Below are positions 34,490 through 44,223 of a stretch of 64,000 nucleotides of DNA, in pieces (positions within the stretch are counted from its first letter, which is position 1; the number at the start of each line of letters is the position of its first letter). The DNA comes from Saprospiraceae bacterium (GTDB lineage: Bacteria > Bacteroidota > Bacteroidia > Chitinophagales > Saprospiraceae). The translations under genes and the position numbers were made by a program. Under the pieces are notes generated by a model. That model saw nothing but the letters and a program-made list of their open reading frames with translations, was not told the DNA's origin and ran no database searches. Location: assembly GCA_021604865.1 (NCBI GenBank), contig BQJU01000016.1, forward strand, positions 62,001 through 126,000. The letters run 5' to 3'.

Positions 34490-36622
34490 CTACTTTAGGA
34501 TCTCCGCTTTTGGCCGAATATCCGTTCCCAATCGTTGCAGATAAGCAATGATGGCAATAATTTCCTTGCGTTCCAGGCCTTCTTGTTCAATACCATCTCC
34601 CTTCAATCGTTTAGCAATCTGGTTGGCTTGATACTGCAGATCATCATTGGCAATCGTTTCATAACCGGCCTCGTAAGGGGTACCCAATTTTCGCAAGACA
34701 TTGATTTTGGCCACGGTACTTGTCGTATCCAAATCGTCGGTTAACAACCAGGGATAAGGCGGCATAATCGAGCCCGGTGAAGTACTTGTTGGGTCATCCA
34801 TGTGGTTGTAGTGCCAGCTGTCAGGATATTTGCCACCTACCCGGTGAAGATCCGGCCCGGTGCGTTTGCTACCCCAAAGGAAAGGGCGATCATAGATAAA
34901 TTCACCAGATTTGGAATATTCACCATAACGTTCTGTTTCTGAGCGGAATGGACGAATCATTTGTGAGTGGCAGCCCACACAACCTTCCCGGATGTAGAGG
35001 TCACGCCCTTGTAATTCCAGTGGTGTATAAGGTTTCACTGATTCGATCCTTGGCACATTTTCATCGACGAGTACCATGGGGAAAATCTCAACTAGTCCAC
35101 CAATTAAAACGGCAATAAGGGAGGCAACCAACAACTGTACCGGCCGACGCTCAATCCAACGGTGCCAATAGGTATCTTTGTGGGAAGTCCAGGTAGTTTT
35201 GGCCGGTGCTTCTGCGGCTTCATTGGCCACAAACTGACCACTCTTCACCGTTTTTGCCAGGTTGTAAATCATCACAAAAACACCGATCAGGTAAATGCTT
35301 CCACCTACCGCCCGTAGGGCATACATCGGAAGGATTTGTGTAACTGTTTCCAGGAAGTTGCTGTATTTTAGAATGCCTTCCGGCAAAAATTCCTGCCACA
35401 TCAAACTTTGTGTCCATCCCGCCCAATACAAGGGTATTGCGTAAAATAGAATACCCATAGTGCCTATCCAGAAATGCGCATCTGCTAAACGAGTGGAGTA
35501 AAGTTTGGTATTAAACATTTTTGGGAATAACCAATAGAGCATGCCAAAAGTGAGGAAACCATTCCAGCCCAACGTACCAATGTGTACGTGTGCAACGGTC
35601 CAATCCGTGTAGTGGCTAATAGCATTCACACTTTTAATAGAGAGAATGGGCCCTTCCAATGTTGACATACCGTAAGCGGTTACCGCAACCACCATGAATT
35701 TCAAAACCGGATCGGTCCGTACCCTATCCCAGGCACCCCGCAAGGTAAGTAAGCCGTTTAGCATGCCTCCCCAGCTTGGCGCAATGAGCATGATAGAGAA
35801 CACCATACCCAGAGATTGTGCCCAATCAGGTAAGGAGGTGTATAATAAATGGTGTGGCCCGGCCCAGATATAAATAAAAATCAAGGCCCAAAAGTGAATA
35901 ATAGAAAGCCGGTAGGAATACACCGGACGATTGGCCGCTTTGGGAATAAAATAATACATCAACCCCAGATAAGGCGTTGTCAGGAAAAAAGCCACGGCAT
36001 TATGGCCATACCACCACTGCACCAGTGCATCCTGGACACCCGAAAAGACAGGATAACTTTTCCATAAATCTACTGGCACTTCAAGGTTATTGCCAAGGTG
36101 CAAAACGGTTACCGTTACCCAGGTGGCAATGTAAAACCAGATGGCTACATAGAGGTGTTGCTCCCTTCTCTTGAGGATAGTACCAAACATATTGATCCCG
36201 AATACCACCCATACCAAGGCAATGGCGATATCAATGGGCCATTCTAATTCGGCGTATTCATGGGAACTGGTATACCCTAAAGGTAACGTAATGGCCGCCG
36301 CAACGATAATGGCCTGCCAACCCCAAAAGTGGAATGCACTTAAGAAATCACTATACATCCGGGATTTCAACAGGCGTTGCAACGAATAATACACACCAGT
36401 AAAAATGCCATTACCGACAAAGGCGAAAATGACAGCATTGGTGTGTAAAGGCCGGATTCGGCCAAATGTCGTTTCCGCTATGCCAAAATTGGCCTCGGGA
36501 AGAAATAATTGGAATGCGGCCAGAAGCCCGACCAGCATGCCAACAACGCCCCATAATGTTGTTGCATAAGCAAACTTTTTAACAATGGCGTTGTCGTAAT
36601 AGAATTGTTCAACTTGCGACAT
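34490..36622 (-). CDS. ccoNO: Fused cbb3 oxidase subunits I and II (CcoN-CcoO)
   Basis: 710 aa. Residues 1 to about 470 are CcoN with heme/CuB ligands in RPLHTNAVIF, WWYGHNAVAFFL, GPHHLLYTSLPDW and HYTDWTVAHVHIGTLGWNGF. Residues about 490-710 are CcoO: a membrane helix (LVASLIAVLIGGLVEIFPM) and heme c site CVGCHSQMIRPFRSE (about 545-549), with GPDLHRVGGKYPDSWHYNHM and MPPYPWL. In proteobacteria these are separate genes; the fusion is typical of Bacteroidota. The oxidase reduces O2 at high affinity and pumps protons. Confidence 0.96.
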   Translation of the reverse strand: MSQVEQFYYDNAIVKKFAYATTLWGVVGMLVGLLAAFQLFLPEANFGIAETTFGRIRPLHTNAVIFAFVGNGIFTGVYYSLQRLLKSRMYSDFLSAFHFWGWQAIIVAAAITLPLGYTSSHEYAELEWPIDIAIALVWVVFGINMFGTILKRREQHLYVAIWFYIATWVTVTVLHLGNNLEVPVDLWKSYPVFSGVQDALVQWWYGHNAVAFFLTTPYLGLMYYFIPKAANRPVYSYRLSIIHFWALIFIYIWAGPHHLLYTSLPDWAQSLGMVFSIMLIAPSWGGMLNGLLTLRGAWDRVRTDPVLKFMVVAVTAYGMSTLEGPILSIKSVNAISHYTDWTVAHVHIGTLGWNGFLTFGMLYWLFPKMFNTKLYSTRLADAHFWIGTMGILFYAIPLYWAGWTQSLMWQEFLPEGILKYSNFLETVTQILPMYALRAVGGSIYLIGVFVMIYNLAKTVKSGQFVANEAAEAPAKTTWTSHKDTYWHRWIERRPVQLLVASLIAVLIGGLVEIFPMVLVDENVPRIESVKPYTPLELQGRDLYIREGCVGCHSQMIRPFRSETERYGEYSKSGEFIYDRPFLWGSKRTGPDLHRVGGKYPDSWHYNHMDDPTSTSPGSIMPPYPWLLTDDLDTTSTVAKINVLRKLGTPYEAGYETIANDDLQYQANQIAKRLKGDGIEQEGLERKEIIAIIAYLQRLGTDIRPKAEILK

Positions 36623-36786
36623 CTTGTAGAATTTTCGTATTGTTCGATTAAGCGTTAGGTTGGCCTCAAAATTTCTCTAAAGATTTATGTCTGAGAGTGG
36701 TTTTATTAAACCGAAACCTATTTTAAATATGAAAAAAGTTAACAGGGCAAATCCTGTGTAAAACAAAGTTTGTAGGAGCAGCATAA

Positions 36787-36954
36787 CTATTTTTTTTTCT
36801 CTGGAGTTTCCATTGGTTTATCATCAAAAAGCATCCTCACTGAAGGTGTATATTCATCATCGTATTGCCCGGATTTTACGGCCCAAAAAAAGGCTGCTAA
36901 AAAGCCTAAAGCGATAAATAAACTGACAATAATCAATAGAAATATGATTTTCAT
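36787..36954 (-). CDS. ccoS: cbb3 oxidase assembly protein CcoS
   Basis: 55 aa, ATG at 36954, stop at 36787. One membrane helix (IIFLLIIVSLFIALGFLAAFFWAVKSGQYDD) followed by TPSVRMLFDD, the standard CcoS form. CcoS is needed for cofactor insertion into CcoN. It is the first gene of the ccoS-NO-Q-P-G-fixH-safE run. Confidence 0.92.
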   Translation of the reverse strand: MKIIFLLIIVSLFIALGFLAAFFWAVKSGQYDDEYTPSVRMLFDDKPMETPEKKK

Positions 36955-36971
36955 AGTGCGCTAATTTGAAT

Positions 36972-37001
36972 GCAAGGTACCCGATGTGTAAAAGTCTCCA
37001 G
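36972..37001 (-). promoter_or_regulatory. Predicted promoter core of the ccoS-NOQP operon
   Basis: Minus strand: CTGG (37001-36998), 18 bp, TACCTTGC (36979-36972). Same geometry as at ccoI and usp. The ATG of ccoS is at 36954. Confidence 0.55.
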
Positions 37002-37038
37002 ATGACAATTATCAAAGGGAAAAGATGATTTTTATCAC
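37002..37038 (-). promoter_or_regulatory. Paired Fnr/FixK-like operator upstream of ccoS
   Basis: ATGAC-AATT-ATCAA at 37002-37015 and ATGAT-TTTT-ATCAC at 37025-37038; centres 23 bp apart. The proximal box abuts the promoter core, near -41 to -42. Sequence and spacing match the pair upstream of ccoI almost base for base. Confidence 0.72.
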
Positions 37039-37129
37039 CTATCCATGTCCTGAAACTTCACCCATACCCAAACGCTTTCAGGCGACAAAGCCTCTGGCGA
37101 AGTCGACTCCATTCCTCCCTTTACAGTTT

Positions 37130-39517
37130 TCACTTTTTATTCCCTCGCACCCCCAACCACCCACTACCCAAAACCCCAAAAGCAACAATCGTCACCGAAC
37201 TCAAAGGCATTAGGATGGCCGCAATCACTGGTGAAAGCAACCCCTGAACGGCAAAACTCAATCCGATAATGTTGTATATAAAGGCCAACAGATAAGCGAA
37301 GTATACCAGCTTTACATTTCCCTTGGCGAAAGCGATGAATTTGTTTAGTTGAGCAAATTGTTTGGCATCGACTACTGCATCGCAGGCAGGTGTGAAGTTG
37401 TTGGTATTTTCAGCAATGACAATACCAACGTCACTTTGCCGTAATGCTCCGGCGTCATTCAAGCCATCACCAAGCATCAGCACGTTTTTTCCTTGCGCTT
37501 GAAGTTGTTGAATAAATTCTAGTTTGTCCTTCGGGCTTTGTTGGAAGTGTAGGTTACTGGCCTCAAAATCACTTTCAAGATGAGCTCGCTCCCGATCATT
37601 GTCTCCGGATAAAAGATACAATTGATAATGGTCCCGCCAACTTGAAATTAGTTCACTAAGGCCCGTACGGTAACTATTTTGTAGCGTGAAAACACCTTTT
37701 TGGTTTCCATTAATCTGGAGAGAAGTACCGGTTTTGTGTCGCTCAATTTGAATGAAAAACCCCTTTGCGAAACCGCGAATGCCTTGACCTGTAATTTCTT
37801 CAAAATCAACGACTTCTACGATGTCGTATTTCCCAAAATAAGCATCAATTTGTCTGCTGACCGGATGGGCAGATTGTTGCACCAATGAACGAATGGCTAC
37901 CTTTTCAGCATCACTTAGTGCTTCGCCCTGGTAATGAATGTCGGTCTTGGAGGCATCTGTAATGGTGCCTGTCTTATCAAATATGATGGTATCTACTTTC
38001 GACAGGTTTTCAATGACCTGTGTATTTTTTAAATAAAAATTTTGTTTTGCCAACAACCGGATAGCATTACCAAAAGTGAAAGGTATACTCAGGGCAACTG
38101 CACATGGACATGCAATGATGAGCACTGCAGTAAATGCATTGACGGCAAGCCCGGTATCATGTGGCAACCAATAAAAAAGCGTCGCAAAAGCAATAAAGAG
38201 GATGAAATAAGTAAAACGCTTGCCCACCTTATTGGCTAGTCGACTGGCATTGGGGCTATCTTCTTTTTGAAAGGCATCCTCGTTCCATAATTGAGTCAGA
38301 TAGCTTTGAGAGACCTTTTTGGTGAGGGTTACTTCAATAACATTGGCAACCTGCCGCCCTCCGGCAAAGATTTTATCCCCAATCGTTTTACGTACCGGGT
38401 CCGACTCACCGGTCACAAAGCTGTAATCGATCCTGGCATTACCCCGAAGCAGGATACCGTCGGCGGGAATGAGTTCTTTGTGTCGAATGATGACCGTATC
38501 CCCAATATTCAGGTTGTTGAGCGTCACGGATTGTTCTATGCCATTTCGTTTAACAGCAGCGGCAATAGGGAAATATGATTTATAATCCCGCTCAAATGAC
38601 AGCCGGTGGTAGGTTTGTTGCTGAAACCATTTGCCAATCAGCAAAAAGAAGATCAACCCAGCCAAACTATCAAAATAACCCGCTCCAGTATGGGTTAAAA
38701 CTTCAAAAGCACTACGCCCAAAAAGGGTCAGTATCCCCAAAGAGATGGGGACGTCAATATTGAGGTCACTCTGGCGCAAACCATACCAGGCTGATTGCAA
38801 GTAGTCCCGCCCACTGTAGAGCAATACAGGTAAGGCGATTAATAGATTGAGATAGCCGAACCATTTCTGAAAAACCACATCTGCCAAACCCAAGTATTCC
38901 GGAAAACTCAATAACATGATATTGCCAAATGCAAAACCTGCGATACCTAATTGGTACTGGAAGGTCCGGTCAGTAGCTTTCGCTTTTTGCGATTCCTCAA
39001 GGTTATTCAGATTGATCGATGGTGGATAACCAATCAGGGCAAGTAGTTCTACGGTTTTTCGAAGATTGACCTTTTGGTTGTCAAATGTAAGATAGGCCTC
39101 CTTTTTTAGAAAATTGACCTTGGAATGTAAAATGCCATCGTTTAGCTTATACAGGTTTTCCAATAACCAAATGCAGGATGCACAATGTATCTGAGGCAGA
39201 AGAAAGGTAACTTTTGTGATTTTATCGTCCTGGAAATCTATAAGCTTGGACACAATTTCTTCATCTTCCAACCAGGTGTACCGCTCTCGTTTTAATCCCT
39301 TCAAACTAATGCCCGCCTGCTGCTCAATTTGATAATAATTAGCTAGGTCATTGGCATTTAATATTTCATAGACCATCTTACAACCTTGGCAACAAAATGC
39401 CTTTTTGTCTATGAAAATTTGTACCCCACCAATATCCTCTCCACAATGGCAGCAGGTGTTTTGCAGTTTATTTTCCGAAGTATCGTTAGGCACTTGATTC
39501 CCTAAAGCTATGGGCAT
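37130..39517 (-). CDS. ccoI: Copper P-type ATPase for cbb3 oxidase assembly, CcoI
   Basis: 795 aa from the ATG at 39517; a TTG two codons earlier also opens the frame. N-terminal Cys-rich metal domain (TCCHCGED, AFCCQGCKMVYEIL), an HMA domain with CASC (IHCASCIWLLENLY), eight predicted helices, ion-site CPC in IIACPCAVALSIPFTFGN, then DKTGTIT and GDGLNDAGAL. The CPCAVALS motif, the N-terminal Cys pair and the neighbours identify CcoI/FixI, which exports Cu(I) to the periplasm for CuB insertion. It has its own operator pair. Confidence 0.95.
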   Translation of the reverse strand: MPIALGNQVPNDTSENKLQNTCCHCGEDIGGVQIFIDKKAFCCQGCKMVYEILNANDLANYYQIEQQAGISLKGLKRERYTWLEDEEIVSKLIDFQDDKITKVTFLLPQIHCASCIWLLENLYKLNDGILHSKVNFLKKEAYLTFDNQKVNLRKTVELLALIGYPPSINLNNLEESQKAKATDRTFQYQLGIAGFAFGNIMLLSFPEYLGLADVVFQKWFGYLNLLIALPVLLYSGRDYLQSAWYGLRQSDLNIDVPISLGILTLFGRSAFEVLTHTGAGYFDSLAGLIFFLLIGKWFQQQTYHRLSFERDYKSYFPIAAAVKRNGIEQSVTLNNLNIGDTVIIRHKELIPADGILLRGNARIDYSFVTGESDPVRKTIGDKIFAGGRQVANVIEVTLTKKVSQSYLTQLWNEDAFQKEDSPNASRLANKVGKRFTYFILFIAFATLFYWLPHDTGLAVNAFTAVLIIACPCAVALSIPFTFGNAIRLLAKQNFYLKNTQVIENLSKVDTIIFDKTGTITDASKTDIHYQGEALSDAEKVAIRSLVQQSAHPVSRQIDAYFGKYDIVEVVDFEEITGQGIRGFAKGFFIQIERHKTGTSLQINGNQKGVFTLQNSYRTGLSELISSWRDHYQLYLLSGDNDRERAHLESDFEASNLHFQQSPKDKLEFIQQLQAQGKNVLMLGDGLNDAGALRQSDVGIVIAENTNNFTPACDAVVDAKQFAQLNKFIAFAKGNVKLVYFAYLLAFIYNIIGLSFAVQGLLSPVIAAILMPLSSVTIVAFGVLGSGWLGVRGNKK

Positions 39518-39536
39518 ATTCAATCATTTAATCACA

Positions 39537-39566
39537 TAAAAGTACCCCAAGCAGCCCATGCCCAAA
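39537..39566 (-). promoter_or_regulatory. Predicted ccoI promoter core
   Basis: Minus strand: TTTG (39566-39563), 18 bp, TACTTTTA (39544-39537). This is the best match of the three cores to the Bacteroidota TTTG / TAnnTTTG pair. The leader would be only about 15 nt. Confidence 0.6.
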
Positions 39567-39603
39567 CTGATAATTATCAAACCAATCTGGTGATTTTTAT
39601 CAC
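39567..39603 (-). promoter_or_regulatory. Paired Fnr/FixK-like operator upstream of ccoI
   Basis: CTGAT-AATT-ATCAA at 39567-39580 and GTGAT-TTTT-ATCAC at 39590-39603; centres 39573.5 and 39596.5, 23 bp apart. The first is nine of ten matches to TTGAT-N4-ATCAA. The proximal box abuts the -33-like TTTG, placing its centre near -41 to -42. Confidence 0.75.
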
Positions 39604-39740
39604 TCCTATAGAGTCGATGGAGTTTTCACCGGCCGCCTTCGCCATACTTCTGCTCTGCCTGCACGTAGCTGCCGCCCCACATTCCAACCCCCAAAATTCA
39701 ATTTTCTCCTCCCACACCCTTCATCTTTCAATTTCCAATG

Positions 39741-39748
39741 TATCTTTG
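39741..39748 (+). promoter_or_regulatory. -7 promoter box TATCTTTG before the carbamoyltransferase
   Basis: Exact TAnnTTTG match 62 bp before the ATG at 39811. No clear -33 element. Confidence 0.45.
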
Positions 39749-39810
39749 CTCAAATTCAGTGCTTTTTTGGACTAGATTCGTTAAGAACAAGCTCTCAGGA
39801 AAACAATCGC

Positions 39811-41673
39811 ATGAAAATACTCGGTATATCTGCCTTTTATCATGACTCAGCCGCTGCTATTATCGATGATGGAGAAATCATCGCCGCAGCACAAGAAGAG
39901 CGGTTTACCCGCAAAAAACAAGACCCATCTTTTCCCTCCAACGCCTTACAGTATTGTCTAGAACACAGTGGCATCCGCCTGGAAGAATTAGATGCAGTCG
40001 TATTTTACGACAAGCCATTGTTGAAGTTTGAGCGACTGCTGGAGACTTATTATGGGTTTGCCCCCAAAGGGGTAAGGTCTTTCATTGCTGCCATTCCGAT
40101 ATGGGTCAAGGAGAAGATGTTTTTAAAAGACCTCATCCGCAAGGAACTAAAGAAAATAGGGGATTACGATCGCAAAAAATTGAAACTGCTTTTTCCGGAA
40201 CACCATTTATCACATGCAGCCAGCGCATTTTATCCATCTCCTTACGCTGAGGCGGCTATCCTTACTTTGGATGGAGTAGGGGAGTGGGCTACCGCTTCTA
40301 TATGTCATGGCAATGGCAAAGACATCAAACTGCTCAAAGAGTTACATTTTCCCCACTCATTGGGTTTACTGTATTCGGCATTCACCTATTATCTGGGCTT
40401 CCGGGTCAATAGTGGAGAATATAAACTGATGGGCCTGGCTCCTTATGGCAACCCCAACTCAGAAGAAGTGGTCCGCTACGTCGATTTGATCAAAAAAGAG
40501 CTGATCGATATCCGTCCGGATGGCTCCATCTGGTTAAATCAATCCTACTTCAATTATGCCACCGGCCTGCGCATGGCTTTGGACCGAAAATGGAAAAAAC
40601 TGTTTGGTTTTCCGCGTCGGGAAGGAGAATCGGAACTCGAACAACACCATTGTAATCTGGGACTGGCAATCCAGCAAGTGACGGAAGAAGTGGTGATCCT
40701 CATGGCAAAGGAAGCAAAACGCCTGACCGGCTCTGATTACCTCTGTATGGCCGGTGGTGTGGCGCTTAATTGTGTAGCCAATGGCAAATTGCAGGAAGCC
40801 GGTATTTTTAAAGAAATTTATATTCAGCCTGCCGCCGGAGATGCCGGTGGCGCGCTTGGTGCAGCTTTGGCAGCGCATTACATCCACTTTGCACAGGAAC
40901 GCAAAGTGACCACCGCTGCCGATCAGATGTCAGGCAGTTATCTCGGGCCTGATTATTCGGAGTCAGATATCCGAAAAACGGCAAAAAAACACCGTGCTCC
41001 ATTTCGCCATTACGACGATTTTACCGGCTTGTGTAAGGAGGTAGCGAGCTATATAGACCAGGGACATGCCATTGGTTGGTTTCAGGGTAGAATGGAATTT
41101 GGTCCAAGAGCATTGGGCAACCGAAGCATTCTTGGTGATGCCCGCAATCCGGAAATGCAACGCAAATTAAACCTGAAAATAAAATACCGCGAGAGTTTTC
41201 GCCCTTTTGCACCCTCCGTATTGGCCGAAGATGCGACCGATTTTTTTGACCTGCCCGGAGATTCTCCTTATATGTTGCTGGTGCGTGATGTATTAGAGTC
41301 CCGCAGAAATCCACTGCCGGAAAATTACCATCAATTGCCCATCAGAGAGAAGCTGTATCACCAACGAACGGATGTGCCAGCTATTACCCACATTGATTTT
41401 TCTGCTCGTATACAAACTGTTCACATGGATACCAATCCTCAATATTATCAATTAATTGAGGCCTTTAAAAAACAAACGGGTTATGGTCTATTGGTCAATA
41501 CCAGCTTTAATGTGCGGGGCGAACCTATCGTCTGTACTCCGGAGGATGCTTATCGTTGTTTTATGCGCACGGAAATGGACTATTTGGTCATAGGCAATTT
41601 TGTATTTGATAAAAAGGCACAACCACAACATACGGAAAAACAGGAATGGCAGAAGGAATTTAAACTCGACTAG
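39811..41673 (+). CDS. Carbamoyltransferase, NodU/TobZ family
   Basis: 620 aa. The N-terminal kinase-like domain contains MKILGISAFYHDSAAAII, the metal-site motif HHLSHAASAFYPSPY and ILTLDGVGEWAT; CMAGGVALNCVANGKL lies near 315. The C-terminal domain has WFQGRMEFGPRALGNRSILGD and LVNTSFNVRGEPIV. These enzymes carbamoylate hydroxyls of sugars or secondary metabolites from carbamoyl phosphate. It is followed by an SGNH hydrolase and membrane proteins and, at a distance, an SxtJ-like gene, a common Bacteroidota set thought to act on surface glycans. Confidence 0.93.
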   Translation: MKILGISAFYHDSAAAIIDDGEIIAAAQEERFTRKKQDPSFPSNALQYCLEHSGIRLEELDAVVFYDKPLLKFERLLETYYGFAPKGVRSFIAAIPIWVKEKMFLKDLIRKELKKIGDYDRKKLKLLFPEHHLSHAASAFYPSPYAEAAILTLDGVGEWATASICHGNGKDIKLLKELHFPHSLGLLYSAFTYYLGFRVNSGEYKLMGLAPYGNPNSEEVVRYVDLIKKELIDIRPDGSIWLNQSYFNYATGLRMALDRKWKKLFGFPRREGESELEQHHCNLGLAIQQVTEEVVILMAKEAKRLTGSDYLCMAGGVALNCVANGKLQEAGIFKEIYIQPAAGDAGGALGAALAAHYIHFAQERKVTTAADQMSGSYLGPDYSESDIRKTAKKHRAPFRHYDDFTGLCKEVASYIDQGHAIGWFQGRMEFGPRALGNRSILGDARNPEMQRKLNLKIKYRESFRPFAPSVLAEDATDFFDLPGDSPYMLLVRDVLESRRNPLPENYHQLPIREKLYHQRTDVPAITHIDFSARIQTVHMDTNPQYYQLIEAFKKQTGYGLLVNTSFNVRGEPIVCTPEDAYRCFMRTEMDYLVIGNFVFDKKAQPQHTEKQEWQKEFKLD

Positions 41674-41684
41674 ACTTCTAAATT

Positions 41685-42800
41685 ATGACCAAATACAGTA
41701 AAAAAATCAGGTATACCGCTTTTGGGATTTTTGCATTCCTAATCTTACTTGCCCTCTTGTTAGTTTTAGAGGTTGTTTTTCGATTCAACCCGGAATACGG
41801 TAGAGCAGGTTTTGCTTTTGACACTCAGCTAGTATGGAGACTTAATAAGGGGCTAGTGGCCACAAAAGCCTATGCTATGGGGCAGGCAGGAAAAGAACCT
41901 TTTGTCCTAAAGTTTAATAATAAAGGATTCCGAGGTGAAAAATTTCGAAAAAAGAAACCTGCCAATGCAAAGCGTATTTTGGTTATTGGTGATTCCTATA
42001 CTGCTGGACTTGATTATCCCGACAATGAAGTTTTTACCGGTCAGCTTGAATCTGCTTTGAATGAATCCGCAGACACTCGCTATGAAGTCCTGAATGCCAG
42101 TTGCCCGGCTTGGGGGACGGATCAGCAATACGCTTATTGGGAAACGGAAGGCCATGAGTATCAGCCTGATTATGTGCTTGTTATGGTAGCTCCCAACGAT
42201 ATACGAGAAATGTATAATAAAAAGCTGGTGAGCATTGATGAGCAGGGAAATATTACGCGGAAGAAAGCCACACTGCCTAAAAAGGAAAGATTGGGATGGT
42301 GGCTGGCTACCCGTTCTTCTTTTTACCAGTTTTTACAGAAAAAGGTGTTCCACACCAACTACGGAGATTTCTTGAAAGTCTTCCATTATTATCCAGTTAA
42401 TTATGGTATAAAAGACTCAGCAGATTGGGACCTACCCATCTTTTTGAAGGACCCGTTTCCAGAAGTACAGGCCTCTTACCAAATGTGTGAAAAACTACTA
42501 AAAACCATCGATAAAGATTGTAAGGCAATGGGTGCAAAATTAATGCTAGGGATCATACCCACCAAAGCTGAGTTTGATGGTACTTATGAAAAACTGGAGG
42601 AATGCCAGCCTGGAACTGTAGCCGTTTTTCTAGATTCTATTACGCGAGAAAATCAGATTCCCTTTTTAAATCTTTACAATATCAATGCTGCTGAAGAGGA
42701 CCCTTTACGGATCTTTATGAGTTGGGAATACCATTTTAATAAGGCTGGTCATGACTTCACTGCAAAGCATTTAGTGCCATTTGTAAAAAGTAATTTTTAA
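41685..42800 (+). CDS. Membrane-anchored SGNH/GDSL hydrolase-like protein
   Basis: 371 aa. An N-terminal helix (TAFGIFAFLILLALLLVLEVVF) anchors it. Catalytic blocks are visible: ILVIGDSYTAG (Ser nucleophile, about 105), NASCPAWGTDQQ, VAPNDI, and WEYHFNKAGH near the end for the catalytic His. It may add or remove acyl groups on exported glycans. It starts 12 bp after the carbamoyltransferase and is probably co-transcribed. Confidence 0.8.
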   Translation: MTKYSKKIRYTAFGIFAFLILLALLLVLEVVFRFNPEYGRAGFAFDTQLVWRLNKGLVATKAYAMGQAGKEPFVLKFNNKGFRGEKFRKKKPANAKRILVIGDSYTAGLDYPDNEVFTGQLESALNESADTRYEVLNASCPAWGTDQQYAYWETEGHEYQPDYVLVMVAPNDIREMYNKKLVSIDEQGNITRKKATLPKKERLGWWLATRSSFYQFLQKKVFHTNYGDFLKVFHYYPVNYGIKDSADWDLPIFLKDPFPEVQASYQMCEKLLKTIDKDCKAMGAKLMLGIIPTKAEFDGTYEKLEECQPGTVAVFLDSITRENQIPFLNLYNINAAEEDPLRIFMSWEYHFNKAGHDFTAKHLVPFVKSNF

Positions 42801-42821
42801 ACGAAATAATTTCACGATCTA

Positions 42822-44198
42822 ATGTTGAATTATACTCGTCTGACAAAGGTGTTTTTTGTTTTTATAGCCGGAGTTGTGCTTTGTTTTATGGGGTTTTACA
42901 ATCGTTTCCCGCTCCTTTATCCCGACTCAGGAACGTATATTGGTTCAGGTTGGACAGGTTATGTCCCAAATGATCGCCCCATTTTTTATGGCCTTTTTTT
43001 AAGACATGCCAGTTTAGGGGATAGTCTTTTTCTGGCTATTTTTGTCCAGGGGCTTATTGTAGCATTGCTTAGTTATTTTTGGTTCAAATATTTTAACTCC
43101 AGCAAGCGGAAATTATTGATATACCTTTCGTTTATTTTTTTGATCACCTTCCTCACCGGAGCATCGCTCAATGTTAGTCAGTTAATCCCGGATATTTTTG
43201 CTGCCACTATGATCATGAGCCTTATTTTAATACTTTTCGCCCCGGGATTAAGTTGGCGGGATGGGAGCATCATCTCTTTGCTGTTGGTGCTAAGTATTGT
43301 TGTTCATAATTCACATATCTATATTGTATTGTTATGTATTTTAGGCTATTGTGGGCTACTGCTTTTTAAGTCATTGCGGCCCTATCTTTTATCGTATAAA
43401 GTTCGACTAAAAAGAACACTTTTAGCATTTGGACTGCTACTGTTTTCCATTGTTTCCATTCCCAGCGTACATTATTTCTATGGGGGAGGATTTATGCTTT
43501 CCAAGGGCAGCCAAATTTTTATGATGGGGCGGTTGTTACAATTGGGAATTGCCACCAAATACCTACAGGATGTTTGTCCGGAAAAAGGCTACAAATTTTG
43601 TGACCACCTGGAAAACATTCCAGTTAATTTTCTTTGGGATACGACCAATAGCCCACTTTACAAAACAGGAGGTTGGGAGGCAAACGAGGAAGAATACGAC
43701 GCAATCATTAAGGATATTCTGACTACTCCCCGTTATTTGAGCCTCTTTATACTGCGTAGTTTGGAGGCTACCTTTCAACAGTTTTTTCACTTCGACCTTG
43801 GTGATACTACAATAAAGCAACACAAAGAATCATCACCCTATAAACATTTTGAACGGTTCCTTCCTGATCAAACGCGCAATTACGAAGTATCCATGCAATA
43901 CAACAATCAGCTAAATTTTGACTTAGCTAATGTTCACCAGCGTTATCTTTTAGGCATTGGACTTTTGTTATCTATACTGCTTTTAAGTACAAACTTGATT
44001 GCCAATGAGAAAAAAATAATGATTGGATTTTTAATGATTTGTCTGTTGGCCAATGCTGCCATTTGCGGATCATTATCGGGTGTGTTATTCCGTTACCAAT
44101 GTAGGGTTATGTGGTTGGTATTACTTCCACTTTTTGTAGTGCTTTGTGATGACAATATTTTGAAAAAAGTAAATTCCTTTATTAGGAAAACCCCCTAG
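42822..44198 (+). CDS. Polytopic membrane protein, GT-C glycosyltransferase-like
   Basis: 458 aa with about ten membrane helices. The first outer loop holds LLYPDSGTYIGSGWTGYVPNDRP, an acidic loop like that used by GT-C enzymes to bind polyprenyl-linked sugars. No family-defining motif beyond that. It follows the SGNH gene by 22 bp in the same direction, so a role in the same glycan pathway is inferred. Confidence 0.55.
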   Translation: MLNYTRLTKVFFVFIAGVVLCFMGFYNRFPLLYPDSGTYIGSGWTGYVPNDRPIFYGLFLRHASLGDSLFLAIFVQGLIVALLSYFWFKYFNSSKRKLLIYLSFIFLITFLTGASLNVSQLIPDIFAATMIMSLILILFAPGLSWRDGSIISLLLVLSIVVHNSHIYIVLLCILGYCGLLLFKSLRPYLLSYKVRLKRTLLAFGLLLFSIVSIPSVHYFYGGGFMLSKGSQIFMMGRLLQLGIATKYLQDVCPEKGYKFCDHLENIPVNFLWDTTNSPLYKTGGWEANEEEYDAIIKDILTTPRYLSLFILRSLEATFQQFFHFDLGDTTIKQHKESSPYKHFERFLPDQTRNYEVSMQYNNQLNFDLANVHQRYLLGIGLLLSILLLSTNLIANEKKIMIGFLMICLLANAAICGSLSGVLFRYQCRVMWLVLLPLFVVLCDDNILKKVNSFIRKTP

Positions 44199-44223
44199 GA
44201 TTTGGTGAACAAAGCGTTAGCCC

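Noticed and set aside
39590-39775. 61-codon plus-strand open frame upstream of the carbamoyltransferase
   Set aside because: Overlaps the ccoI operator and the carbamoyltransferase promoter box; no homology signs.
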